Shown piece by piece: positions 23,751 through 34,971 of a stretch of 64,000 nt of DNA (position 1 is the stretch's first letter; each line of letters starts with the position of its first letter). A program made the position numbers and the translations under genes. The stretch spans positions 1-64,000 of the forward strand of contig JANSLP010000163.1 in NCBI GenBank assembly GCA_029298735.1, in the 5' to 3' direction. Source of the DNA: Ophiostoma sp. CBS 140.51. Lineage: Eukaryota; Ascomycota; Sordariomycetes; Ophiostomatales; Ophiostomataceae. The notes beneath the pieces are model-generated. The model did not search any database and was not told the DNA's origin. It was given only the letters and a program-made list of their open reading frames with translations.

Positions 23751-24461
23751 ATGCACAACATTTCTTTCTTCTTCGTTGGCCTCTTGGTCTGGCTGGTGGC
23801 CGGCGTTGTTGCCACTATCCCACACACCTTGTACCGCGGCGACACCCGCAACCCCGCCACCATCAAAGCTGCCGGCGGCTTCAAGAGCAAAGGTGCCACA
23901 CACAAACTCGGCCCGGACGGCACAGTGATTCAGCACGTCGAGGGCACGCTCAAGTACCCGTCACGGGACCCGTACATTTCGACATCGAGCGACATCGCCG
24001 AAGCGCGCAAGAAGGCCGGCAGCAAGGGCTATGTGTACACAATCGACACGACGGGCATCACGTCGACGTTTGTGGATGTGGCTGCCGAGTATGTCAAGAT
24101 AAACAAAAAGTACGGCCATGCCGACGAGAAAGAGTTTGCTGCCTACCTCACGATTCCGTGGGCTAACATTGTGTCGGCCCAAGAGGCCAAGTCGGGCAAG
24201 GCGGTGCCTCTTTCGAAACGTGCCGACTGGTGGGTGGGGGAGGACGAGGACGTCGACGACTCAGTCCCAGACTGGGACAATGTCTACGATCGGGAGGACG
24301 GCAACGTCAATGTCAGTGACAGTGACAGTGCAGACGATGAGGTCAACAGCCGCGACAACGTGGTTCAGTCTGGTCAGTCTGGTCAGTCGGATGTCGGCCA
24401 GGTCGTCCAAGACGAAACACTGGCGGCGGTGCGCCGTGTTGCCAAGCCGCTACGTGTGTAA
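23751..24461 (+). CDS. Secreted heat-labile-enterotoxin-like ADP-ribosyltransferase
   Basis: A single exon of 236 residues with an N-terminal signal peptide (MHNISFFFVGLLVWLVAGVV). The fold is that of the enterotoxin alpha-chain family (PF01375): an NAD-binding Arg at R29 (LYRGD), the Ser-Thr-Ser motif at 77-79 (YISTSS), and a Glu-x-Glu pair at 126/128 (DEKEF) that marks arginine-specific transferases. All three catalytic landmarks are present. The C-terminal 70 residues are acidic and low-complexity, unlike the bacterial A chain. No B-subunit gene is seen. Fungal members are frequent in insect-associated and plant-associated Sordariomycetes and are regarded as candidate effectors. The target protein is unknown. 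Activity is an inference from intact motifs. Confidence 0.85.
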   Translation: MHNISFFFVGLLVWLVAGVVATIPHTLYRGDTRNPATIKAAGGFKSKGATHKLGPDGTVIQHVEGTLKYPSRDPYISTSSDIAEARKKAGSKGYVYTIDTTGITSTFVDVAAEYVKINKKYGHADEKEFAAYLTIPWANIVSAQEAKSGKAVPLSKRADWWVGEDEDVDDSVPDWDNVYDREDGNVNVSDSDSADDEVNSRDNVVQSGQSGQSDVGQVVQDETLAAVRRVAKPLRV

Positions 24462-27393
24462 CTCGATATCCGGATCCAGCAAAAGAGCACACAAAAAAAA
24501 ACGGCTGTTGATGATCCGCTATGCAGGTCATCCCAGTTTTTCGTCTTTAAATGGTCTTTTGTCAACATTTTTTGTCTTTCTGTCACGTTTTTGCCTTTTG
24601 CAAGAGTGGAATAATATGGCTGTGAACATGGTTGTCAAGGATGTTGAGAGTCGAGAGTGCAGTTCAGCTGCCGGGATTTCACCAATGGTCACAATGTGGG
24701 AAGGCTGAAGTGGCTCAGTGGCGAACATGGGTAGGGTTTAATGGTAGGAAATAAATTAAACATAAATTGACCTTGTTGATGTGGAACGGCCCGCGAGTCC
24801 ATTGTCAGACGGTGACCATTGACGTTTGACATTGAACGTTAAACATTGAACTGAACTGTTTCTAGCAAAATGCAAGACTCGCCGGTCCAGTTGAATGACG
24901 ACATTCGTTTCACTGTAAACGTTTGATTGCATTACTTTCCTTATCTTTCTTCGTTACTGATGCATTTGTTGATTCTCCGTAGTTGCATACCTCGCCTTGA
25001 AAACTTGGTTTTCTGTCTTCTGTCTGTTATCCGACTCACGTGAGACATGTTCTGACATGTTGACATTCCTGGCATTCCTAGTACAGAGCGGAATGCCCGC
25101 AGCCTCTGAGCGAGAAATATATCGTGTGCCCAGTACTCAGTGCTATGCCTTGTGTGGCGTTACGGCCGCACAACGTCTGGGTCTGACGCTGTCGCTGACG
25201 CTGTCGCTGACGCTGACGGAACAGGCCGCTGTTTTCGGTTGCAGATTCCGTAGTAGGGGGGCGGGGGAGGGGGGGGGGTTTCAAGGCCAGGGAAAGGCAA
25301 GACACAGCGAGAGCGAGGTGAACTCTCGTAATACAGAGGATGCTCCGACGCACAGCATACACAGCATAGACACAGCATACGAGTACGACTGTTGGTTGCG
25401 GTTGCTGGCAGTTTTGGCGACTTTGACGACTCCTTGACGGACTTGACTCCTTTTTGAATGTCCGATGCCGACACCTGCTGTAGCCTACAAGTGCTCGTAA
25501 TAAGCGCTGTCAATTTGGGGACCCCCTTTTCAGATCGTGATTGCTCGCGTTCGCTCTCTTTTCACTCTTTTCACTGGGCTTATCTTGGCACACGACCACC
25601 TTTTGGACGGAGACTGGGCCACTGAGGCTCTGTCCCACGTAATTTGTCCAGGTTTTTTTTCTTGGCCTTGTGCTCTCTGTCTTGGCCCAACAGCCACAAC
25701 AACCAACGGCTGTGGCAAAACATGGATACGAGGTTTGAGGTTCGAGCATGTTCACCGGTTGGTCTTTTGGTCGGCAGCGATGTTTTTGAGAGCAGATTTG
25801 AGCACGACCAACTGTTGCATCCTTGGAGGACAACGCGCCCAAGACCAACAAACACCAACGTGTGGAAAAGAATTGCCTCCCCTTCTCGCCTCCCGCCAAT
25901 CACTCCTCTGGTCCACCCTTTAAACATCATGCTATTCCCACAATAAAAAAGCCAAGATTTTGATGCGCTAGACGTGCCCCCATATGTTCCCCCTGTTGGC
26001 CGCTATTGTGAGGCCGGACACAAGCGACAGAAGCGAACAGAGCCAGTAGCGGTTCATCCAATTTAACGACGCGCTCCAGTTGCTGCACTTGCCGCAGGTC
26101 ACTTTACTGAGGACAGCTCTTGCGAGCTTCCAGACCCATCACTAGCAATCGCTAAAGTAACCATCCCGGCCCATCAACTGTCTGTTCGTCTCTTGTCGCG
26201 TGCCCCACCGCAATTTGCCGTCGAAGAGCCTCTGGAGCCTCTCTTGTCTTTGAAAGTCAACGCAACCCCTGTCATTTTACCCCTGCCCCTTTTTCTGTCG
26301 ACATCATGTACTTTTTCGATTTCATCATTTTGGTCTTTGTCGATTCCTTTCCAGTATTTTCCTCTTTTGTCAACAACGGAGCCAAGGATCGTCGAGACCC
26401 TAACAAGGGAACAAAGGAGTATTCCGTGGTTAACATCAAAGTACTTTGGTCTTTGAGAAGCCCCGTCAGGGACAAGACGGGCGACACAAGTAACGGCGTC
26501 GACGTCGGACGCCAGACGCCAAAAGAGACAGAGCCAGGAACGGCTGAACGGCAGAACGCCACTAAGAGGTAAAATAGGAGATAAGAGGAAGAGGAAGAGG
26601 AAAAAGAGAGATGGGAGGAGATAAAAAGAGCCAGTAAAGAGTGACATAAAAGAGAGCCACTTATCCACACAAAGGGCCAGTTATTTTCACCATCGCTGTT
26701 ACAGTGCAAGGGCACACTCGAACGCCACGAGCAGAACAGAAGACAAAAAAGCCACAGAATCAGTCTCCTTGAAATCGATCGTGACAATGACTGCCGGGGA
26801 AGGAGAGAAAACAAAGGAAAAGGCGGCACATTTTGTGTAGTCGACACACGAAGAAAGGGGGGGCTGTGATCGCTGCCGTCTCTTTTCCCGCGAAAGAAGG
26901 GATGAACAGCAAAGCAGACCAGCAAAGCAGCCTTTGATGAAGGAGTAATTAATGCACAACCAAATGCATTCCCGAAATCCGTCTGACAGCCAACACCCCC
27001 ACTCCCCGCTTCCCTCGCGCATTTCTGCACCACTCCTTGCCCTTGCACCTCCTGTCTTCTTGTCGGTTGGCCGCTCGCAATCAACCGCAAATCAACGGCA
27101 GAAATAAACCATTCCCTGCAAAATCCCAGAGACCGGGTTTCACAGCACCGAATGACCGGGCTCTCAGAAAAGAAGGGATGAAAACCCACGAAAAAAGGGA
27201 AATGCAATTTGGGTAGGGTTTGCATCACGGCAGTGAATCGAGTAAATTAAGAAGCAGAATGTACATGTATTACAGAGTAAAAAAATCATATTCGCTGAAA
27301 TCAAATCGCTGGTATTATGTATTAACCTAATCGTGGCATTCTTTCGTCTCCTCCCTTTGGTCGGCTCTGGCGGGCTCTCGCTCTCGCTCATCG
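24462..27393. other. Long gene-free interval
   Basis: 2.9 kb with no supported gene. It holds a 12-bp tandem repeat near 25182-25218, a G-run (about 25257-25279) and purine/pyrimidine-skewed tracts at 26.2-27.1 kb that leave long but featureless open frames. It may hold the 3' UTR of the glycosyltransferase, a noncoding RNA or simply spacer. Confidence 0.45.
25182..25218. repeat. 12-bp tandem repeat (CTGTCGCTGACG units)
   Basis: About three imperfect copies of a 12-base unit, built of TGACGC/TGTCGC half units. It lies in noncoding sequence. A possible minisatellite. Confidence 0.6.
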
Positions 27394-28413
27394 CTATGTG
27401 TTTGCCCACCGCAACATCTCCTGGCACTGCTCGTGGGGCATGTCCTCGTACAAATTCCATGCATCCCAGCCCTTGTGGTTGGACATGCCGCTGCCGCGGT
27501 TCATCTTCTCCTCAAACTCGCCCTTGCTCTTGAGCGCGTAGTGGTGGATCGCCAGCTTGTCGCGGGTGATTGGTGCTCGCAAAAAGGAATCGACCTTGTC
27601 GCCGTTCTCGCCGACGGTAATGTGCCCCGGTGTCAGGATAAACGAGTGCGGGTCGCGCGGCTGGATCATGTGCTTGATCTTGACAATGGACTTGATGTGC
27701 CGGTTGTTGGTGCCGTTGCCGTTGTGGGCCGGGTCATCATAAATACATTCGGTGTAGGCGGAGATGACCGACGGCTGACGTGTCAGGTGGCCGCCCGACG
27801 TGTGGACGCGCCAGTTCGGAGCGACGCCGCCAATAGCCTCGATGCGGTCAAAGTCCTCGAGAATCTCTCTCAAAGTCTGCTCGCCGGGGGCATCGATAAA
27901 CTCGTCGGCATCGATAAAGGCCATCCAGGTGGTGTTGACGCTCGTGTGGTTCTTGGCAATCTTGTTGCAGGTGTTGTACATGGTGTACTGCATCCAGCGG
28001 ACGTGCTCGTCCGGGCGGAAGTAGTGGAACTCGACGGCGTCGCGGGGGATGGTGAGTTCCTCCTCGGTCATTTCGGAGAGTGGCGGGTTGGTGCCGTCGT
28101 CCATGATGAAGAAATGGCCGACGCCCATGTTGTAGTAGTGGTGGCGCAAGAACTCGGGCAGATCGAGACGCTGGTCCTTGACGGCGAGGCAGACTGAAAT
28201 GTACTTGTCCTTGGGCGGTGTCTTGCCGCCATTGTCGGTAAACGGCATGGCCGGCAGGTTCTCTTTGGCGGTGGCGGCCGTCGTCTTGACGGTATCGACA
28301 ACATTGCCGACGCCGGCGGCGAGACGGTCGCGCTGGTAGACCGTCAAGGCCACCAGCAGCGTGCCGACAAACGCAAAGATAACGAGGCGCTGGAAGATGG
28401 CTGGGGAGCGCAT
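27394..28413 (-). CDS. GT92-like (GT-A fold) glycosyltransferase, type II membrane protein
   Basis: A single exon of 339 residues starting at 28413. A membrane anchor lies near residues 8-22 (LVIFAFVGTLLVALTVY), followed by a stem. The catalytic region starts with YISVCLAVKDQRLDLPEFL, the opening strand of PF13704/GT92-type transferases, then HHYYNMGVGHFFIMDDGT. The DxD-type metal site is FIDADEFID. Later blocks (IKSIVKI, AIHHYALKSK) fit the family. It probably works in the Golgi, adding sugar to glycoproteins or lipids. The donor sugar is unknown. The start is divergent from the transporter gene at 30506 across 2.1 kb. Confidence 0.82.
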   Translation of the reverse strand: MRSPAIFQRLVIFAFVGTLLVALTVYQRDRLAAGVGNVVDTVKTTAATAKENLPAMPFTDNGGKTPPKDKYISVCLAVKDQRLDLPEFLRHHYYNMGVGHFFIMDDGTNPPLSEMTEEELTIPRDAVEFHYFRPDEHVRWMQYTMYNTCNKIAKNHTSVNTTWMAFIDADEFIDAPGEQTLREILEDFDRIEAIGGVAPNWRVHTSGGHLTRQPSVISAYTECIYDDPAHNGNGTNNRHIKSIVKIKHMIQPRDPHSFILTPGHITVGENGDKVDSFLRAPITRDKLAIHHYALKSKGEFEEKMNRGSGMSNHKGWDAWNLYEDMPHEQCQEMLRWANT

Positions 28414-30505
28414 CGTGGCGGTGGTGTGGTGTCGTGTAAAGGTAGAAAAAGGTGGAAGAAAAAAAAGAATATCGTAAACGAGTGACAAGAAGATAAGCGA
28501 AAGACGATGGACGATGGACGTGACGTCGTCAAAAGTCGTCAAATAGGAAAAAAGACCAAGAACGCCCAAGAAAACGAATGACGGAACGAAACCTGACAAG
28601 AACAAGGCAAGGAACGAAAAAAAGAACAAGAGTTGTCCCAGAAAAGTAAGGTGAGAAATAAGTAAAGGAGTGAAGGGACTTAACAGTCGCCTCAAATCGC
28701 CCCAATCGTTCAATCGTATCAATCGCCGCGTGCAGCCGCCACACTTTGAGTTACAGTTGCACTTACAGTTACAGTTTAGTTGAACGAGCTTCCCGGTCGG
28801 GTTGCAAACGAGCAAGTTCCTGCTGTTTGTGCTTCTGTGCAAGGTCTGTGTGCTGTTGGCTACTGTGGGCGACTGTGGACAAGACCGAGAGAACGATGGC
28901 GACTGCCTGGCGATGGAGACTGATCAGCCAAGACTTTCCTAAGAGGGAGCTAAGAGGAAAAGGGAAAAGAAAAAGGAAAAAGTCAAAATCAAAAAGGGGT
29001 GAGACATCTGGTCAGCGCCGGTTCAAAGGTACTTTTTGGGCGAAACCCCGACCGAAAGATACAAAGTACAGTCAGTACCTCCACCCAAGTCTGCCGCATG
29101 CATTTCCATTCCAGACAAGCCCCGTAATGCGTCCTTGCCCCCATTTTTATTTATCTTACTGGGCATTTTGTTTTATTCCGTGACTACGTGCTGCTTTTCG
29201 CACCCATGTCTCTCTGAGTCTCTCTGGCCACTTTTCGCGTAGGGCGTAGACTCTTGGCAGACATGCCATTGCAACGGAAGCAACGCAACGCGACGTTGTA
29301 ATCCCGTTTTGACGGGAGACGCAAAAAATAATAATAATTAAAAAAGAGAGGGGAGGGACATGAAGCAAAAGGGGGACAGAATAGGGGATAGTTGGGGGTA
29401 GGAAATCGGGGACAGTGGGCAGAGGACAAAGAGACTGGTGCACACGGAAGGATTATCATTTTCGTCAGCGGCTCGTGTTTGATTTTTGGCGTGCTCGACC
29501 TCGTATGCAAACAACCAAAAAAGAGTGGCAGAACAGCAGAATACGAACAACGCGAGCACTGAGTGAAAACGAGAAAATAATAAGAAAAACCGTTCAACGC
29601 CCAGCGGCCGCCCAGCCGCCCAGTGCTCACTCTTTGTCTTTCCCACTCTCATTATTCCCTGTCATTCTCTTCGACTCCCTGTATCGCCAATCTTTTTTCC
29701 CCCGAATGTCCCTCACTCTGACTTGCTCCCTCTGCCACACACGCAAATACGTGTACACGCCCTTTGGCCCTGTTCTCGTACTTCGTAATACCTGCCTGAA
29801 CGCACACCCCCTGCCGCTTTCATGGCCTGCCCTTGTCTTTCCTTGCCTCTTTGGGTCTTTTGCTGTCTCTTCACTCCCCCAAATCCTTATTATGCATATC
29901 TATGCCAAGCCAAGTCAGAGCGAGCCAGAACTAAGACCGACAAGGACCCAGAAGAAAGGCCCTCTTCTTTTTCCCACACCAAGACCCAAGACCGGCGAGC
30001 ATTAGCTAAGAGCACTACGGCTCTCCTTCGTTTACAGGAATACAGCCCCAAAATTACCAGTTTATGGTGGGAGGGGGAAGGAGTCGACAGTCATATCATC
30101 AAAACGTAAAAAAAACATCGTCCACAGTGTACCACACAAAAAAGAGTGCTGTCGTATCCGCACTACCCGTAACGGGAAAGATTCCCCCTCTCTCACCTCC
30201 TTACTTTCTTCAGAAGGTAAAGAAGCTGCCCCAATATAAGCACTGTAGTGCCCAACTACTATCGTGAAAAAAGGGGCGCGAAAAAATAATAACGAAGCAA
30301 AAAGAAAGACGCGAAAAAGGACGTTCCCAAAGAAGAAGTAAGAAGTCGACTGTTCGAAAATAGATTGCATTCTCCGGCACATACGGAGTACTCTCCATAC
30401 TTTCGACACACACATACCTGAGTACATCGTACATTGTACCTCGAACCCTTTCCCTTCATCGACGACTCTTCTCGGCGACAGTTCCATTCCCACACACAGC
30501 TCACC
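28414..30505. other. Divergent intergenic region, 2.1 kb
   Basis: Separates the divergent starts of the glycosyltransferase and the transporter. Long purine/pyrimidine-skewed tracts give open frames on both strands that I reject. It probably contains both promoters and long leaders. Confidence 0.45.
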
Positions 30506-31728
30506 ATGCCGTCAACACACCAGCTCGTGCCACAGCACGACCCCGACGACCTCGATCTCGAGAGACAGCTCGACAGCAAAGACTCGTTGAAAGACGGCAT
30601 CCTCGCCGCCGGCGCCGACGGACAACAACCGTCGGTCGAAGACACCATCTCGACGCGCGCAAAGCTGACCCAGCTCGGCTTTTACTTCTTGTGCAATGTC
30701 GCCCTCACCATCTACAACAAGCTCATCCTGGGCAAGTTCCCACACCCGTGGCTGTTGACGGCACTGCACACCGGCTCGGCCTCGATTGGCTGTTACATTC
30801 TGCGGATGCGCGGTACGATTACGCGCACACAGCTGGATTGGAACGAGGAGATGACCCTGTTGGCCTTCTCCGTGCTGTTTACCGTCAACATTGCCATTTC
30901 CAACGTCTCATTGTAAGTTTCCTCGCACGTTGTCCTCGTTGCCCAGATTCCGCCTTCGGTGTCGTCTTATGTTGCTAACCTTCCAGGGCTATGGTCTCCG
31001 TCCCGTTCCACCAGATTGCTCGCTCGACGACCCCCGTCATCACCGTCGCCGCCTACCGCCTGCTCTTTGGCCGCGCCTACTCGACCAAGACGTACTTGTC
31101 GCTCATTCCCATTGTTCTCGGCGTCGGCATGACCACGTACGGCGAGTACTACTTTACGCTCGCCGGCTTCCTCCTCACCTTTTTGGGAGTCTTCCTCGCC
31201 GTCGCCAAGACCATTGCCACCAACCGCATCATGACCGGCTCGCTTAAGCTGTCGCCCATGGAGACCTTGATGCGCATGTCGCCCCTCGCCTTCTTCCAGG
31301 CGCTTCTGATTGCCTGGATCAGCGGCGAGCTGTCGGGCGCCATTGCCGGTGCGACCGCCCCGGCTCCGGCTGTCGCGTCAGAAGCTGCTGCGCCCGCTGT
31401 CGGTGGCGCTGCGGCTGTCGCTGCCCGTGTTGTCGCGCGCGCCGTCGGCGACTCCCCCCTCAGCATGGCGTTAGCTCTCCTCGGCAACGGCATCCTCGCT
31501 TTTGCTTTGAATGTCTCGTCGTTCACCGCCAACAAGGCCGCCGGCGCGCTGACCATGACCGTCTGCGGCAACGTCAAGCAGTGCCTGACGGTTCTGCTGG
31601 GCATCGTCTTCTTCAACGTCACCATTGGCTTTACCAACGGTGTGGGCATGCTGGTGTCGTTGGCGGGCGCTGCGTGGTACAGCTTTGTCGAGCTGCAGCA
31701 GAAGGCCAAGGCGGCGATGCCCAAGTAG
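30506..31728 (+). CDS. Triose-phosphate/nucleotide-sugar transporter family protein (TPT, PF03151)
   Basis: Two exons (30506-30912, 30987-31728) give 382 residues; the 74-nt intron has a GTAAGT donor and a CTAAC branch site. After a polar N-terminus come about ten membrane segments. The family signature NKLILGKFPHPWLLTALH and the second-half VCGNVKQCLTVLLGIVFF are typical of TPT proteins. An Ala-rich insert (about residues 245-285) lies in one loop and is longer than I expect for the family. It is probably a Golgi or ER transporter supplying activated sugar. The divergent glycosyltransferase upstream fits that idea but does not prove a link. The substrate is unknown. Confidence 0.85.
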
Positions 31729-32792
31729 GCGACGTCGACGCCGACGACAGTGTTGAGAGGAAATAATTGTAATACCATCATGGAGGGAAGGAGTAATACA
31801 CGGATCGGGCGTCTTTACTGGGTTTTCTTTTTTCTGTTTTCTGGTTTTTTTTCTGCTCTACTTCGCTTCTTTCCACACCTTTTTTATTCATTTCATTTGT
31901 CATTTTTTGTCATTTTCTTTTCTTCTCTGGATTCTTCTTTTTCCTTTGTCATTTATAGCCTTTTTCTTGCATTGCATAGAATACAACAGCAATTCACATT
32001 TCATCGTCAACATCCAACCAGTATCGACATCGCACGCGCGCTGCCTTCTGTCAACATCCACGAAAATCAATTCGAACAGTCTCGACTCGATCGACCGTCT
32101 TCTTGCCTGCATTTCCAAGGCTATCCACTGTTGTCCGACGCGCCCGCCGCATTTTCGACAGATTTCCACTGTTTTCCAGATACTTTCAGTACTTTTTGCT
32201 CGTTTCTCTTCTTTTTTTTCCCTTCTGCCAAGACTGGCTTTCAGTGGAGAACCACGCCGTCCAACTTTCTGTAGTCGAGGTTTATTTTGCGTATTCGAAA
32301 TCCAGACTTGCCAGAACATTGAAAATCGAAAAAAGATTGACAGTGCCAAGACAGACTTGAACAGGGGTAATTTGAGTATTTCGACAAGAGGGTGTATGAG
32401 CAATAGTCCGTCATTGTGATAACGAGCTCTATCATAGCAATGATGTCAATTGTCTCTCGCCGTCTGTCAAAGTCAACACTGTCACAGTACAAGAACGTTG
32501 CAAGATCGTACAAACTGCCAAAACAAATGAAATGTGGTTGAAGTCGTGTTGACGTAAAACTAGCTTCAATGGAGCTTCATTTCGCTGTAGATTCACCCCG
32601 CACTGAGGCCAACAGACTGGAGCCCATGCAATCCTAATTCAACGGCCTCAACGAGGCCAACTTCAAGACGGTCTTCCACGATGCTTCTAAATCGTGATGA
32701 ATGTAAATAAATAAATAAAGGTGACGACGTAGACTGTACGTAGTAGACGAAAACAATGGCAAGCACTACACAGGCACCAAGCAACCGCCGCC
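31729..32792. other. Pyrimidine-rich intergenic region
   Basis: 1.06 kb with strong T/C runs at 31.8-32.2 kb. Open frames there are low-complexity and rejected. Nothing else is seen. Confidence 0.4.
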
Positions 32793-34827
32793 ATGAGTGA
32801 TTACGACACGGGTGATTACACGACGGACGATGACGATTACACGCCGCCGCCACTGATCCCTCGCGACCCGGTCAACTACCGGCCCTGTGTGCACCACCAT
32901 ATGCCTCGATTATGGATCCAAAGGAAACCATGGGTGCACACTACGGCAAGGGCGAGCACTTGCGCTTGGCCGTGAAATTTGGCGACGTTCATGCGGTTCA
33001 CGAGTTTTTCAAACTTAGGCCGGATCTCTTGACAACCGACTTTCTTGAAGATACCGAGTACCGAGGAGGAGGACAGATTCTTGGTGAGGCCATGCATGGC
33101 AACAATCCGGTGGTTCTCGGCGTGCTCCTCGACTTCCGGAATGAGGTCCTCAAAAAGGCCGGGCTGTCACCGTCCACCACTCCCTTGCCAGGCACACCGT
33201 TTGAGGACGCCTGCCGTGCGGCCGCCGTCGACACTCTCCGATATCTTCTCAAAGAGAGGCCGAACTGCTTCGATGTCTCGAGCCACATCAACAAAGTAGA
33301 AGAGTGGCATGGTCTTACACCGCTGCTAACGGTAGCGGCCTGTGCCCACGACAACGCACGGTACAACCCCGACGCACTCAAGGGGTGGTCGAGGCCTGGT
33401 GTGGTCGCCGTTCTCGGGTGGAAGAAGCGTCCAGACGGTATGTGGAAATCTTGCGTCTCCTCCTAAAGCACGGCGCCGATCCAAAGGCTGCAAAGACCAA
33501 ACTGGACAACGCATGGGACTCGCAAAGGACGCAGTTTCCGACCAACTCGTACCCTGGCGGGCACGGCAATGCATTAGTTCTTGCCCTCGGAAGATACAAG
33601 ATGCTGCAGGCAGTACCCTTCTCCGACTCCATCATGGATCTTCTCAGCCTTCTCCTCGAAACGGAGTCTGGCGTTGACGTACACCAGGGAGCCATCTTGG
33701 CGACAGCACGAGTCGACGGACGGGGGCTTGCCGGGCTCACGGACAACGACCCTGTGCCGGGGAGCAACAATGTTGAGATACTCCACTGTGGCAGCAAAAG
33801 ACGCCAGGCCGGACCTGAATATTGAAGAGGCGAGCTCGCCTACTTGACACCATTGGCCGTGGCTGCTCTCAACCACAACGTCCCCGGTATCAAGGCTTTG
33901 CTAGCCCTCGCCAAAGACGGCAAAGCTGATTTCACGCAGGATCTCGTCGACCCTGTCATGACAATCCCCAGAGTGGATAATGACAACCTCAACGACAACG
34001 TCCTCTTCCGCGACATCATTCCGATGAAGCCATTGCACGCCGCCTGTCTCGGCCACGCCACGGTGCGTGAATGGGGACCAATGATTGATCACAGAATTAA
34101 CCCTCAAAAGAAAGACGCTCCGTTCGAGCCATTGGAACGCGCTCTGTCTTACGCCAAAGCGTTTTATTAGTACTCGACCGAAAGCAGCGAGACGGTCCGT
34201 CTCCTAACGGAAGACACAGAGATTTGTGCAGCCACCATCAACTCTTTCCATCGCGGCTACACGCCTCTCCATTTTGCCGTCCGGTTTGACCGCATCCATA
34301 TGGTCAAGGCCCTCCTCGAACGCGGCGCCGACCCGTCCATCCGCATGCCGTCCGTTGGTTTTGGCAGAAACAGTGTCTTTTATCATGTCTTTGTGTACTC
34401 GCTGCCACGGCTCAGCACGAGGAAGTATCATCCGTACCACACGACACAGGTGCAGATGATTGACCACGATATTTAAATGTATCCATTGATCAAGATTCTG
34501 CTGAAACAGCCGGACGAGAAAGATCCAGAGGTGGCCCGTCGCTACGCCCTGGCCCTCGTCAATGAAGCCGACGAGGACGGCAACACAGCTTTGCACTGGG
34601 CCATGGGATTTGGTCTGCCCAGTACCGCGGCTGCCCTCAAGGCTCATGGTGCAAAACCGGACATGAAGAACAAGGCCGGTGAAGTGCCACGACGCAATAC
34701 GTTCCCGACGACAACCATAAAAGGAGCCAAGGAACTAATCCACTTTGCTTTGGACAAGCCGTACAAGAGGCAAGAGGAGCTGTTGGAGATTAATATTTAC
34801 TTGTATGTGGATAAGAAGGAGAGCTAG
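32793..34827 (+). pseudogene. Ankyrin-repeat protein, multiply frameshifted
   Basis: From an ATG at 32793 (MSDYDTGDYTTDDDD) to 34827 the plus strand encodes a large ankyrin-type protein only if several lesions are ignored. Frames change near 32880, 33430 and 33800, and in-frame stops occur near 33823, 34168 and 34476. Ankyrin signatures survive: LRLAVKFGDVHAV, LLKHGADPKAA, GYTPLHFAVRFDRIHMVKAL followed by LLERGADPS, and GNTALHWAMGF. No introns would repair it. Sequence between lesions is well preserved, so inactivation appears fairly recent, unless the lesions are assembly errors. The intact form was probably an intracellular protein-binding scaffold. Confidence 0.75.
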
Positions 34828-34971
34828 GGTGATGACTACGACGAGTGGGAGGGAGATAATGACAGGGTGGCAATTTGACTTTCTTTTTTTTTTAGTAATT
34901 TAATCAAAATTTGTCGCGGCGGTCTAACGAACAACATGTAACCGTGATTAAAGAGCATCATGTAGCTCTGT

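Noticed and set aside
26272..27228. Minus-strand open frame of 318 codons
   Set aside because: Composition is that of a translated pyrimidine-rich tract (Ser/Leu/Phe runs); no start context, no family features, and it overlaps equally long plus-strand frames.
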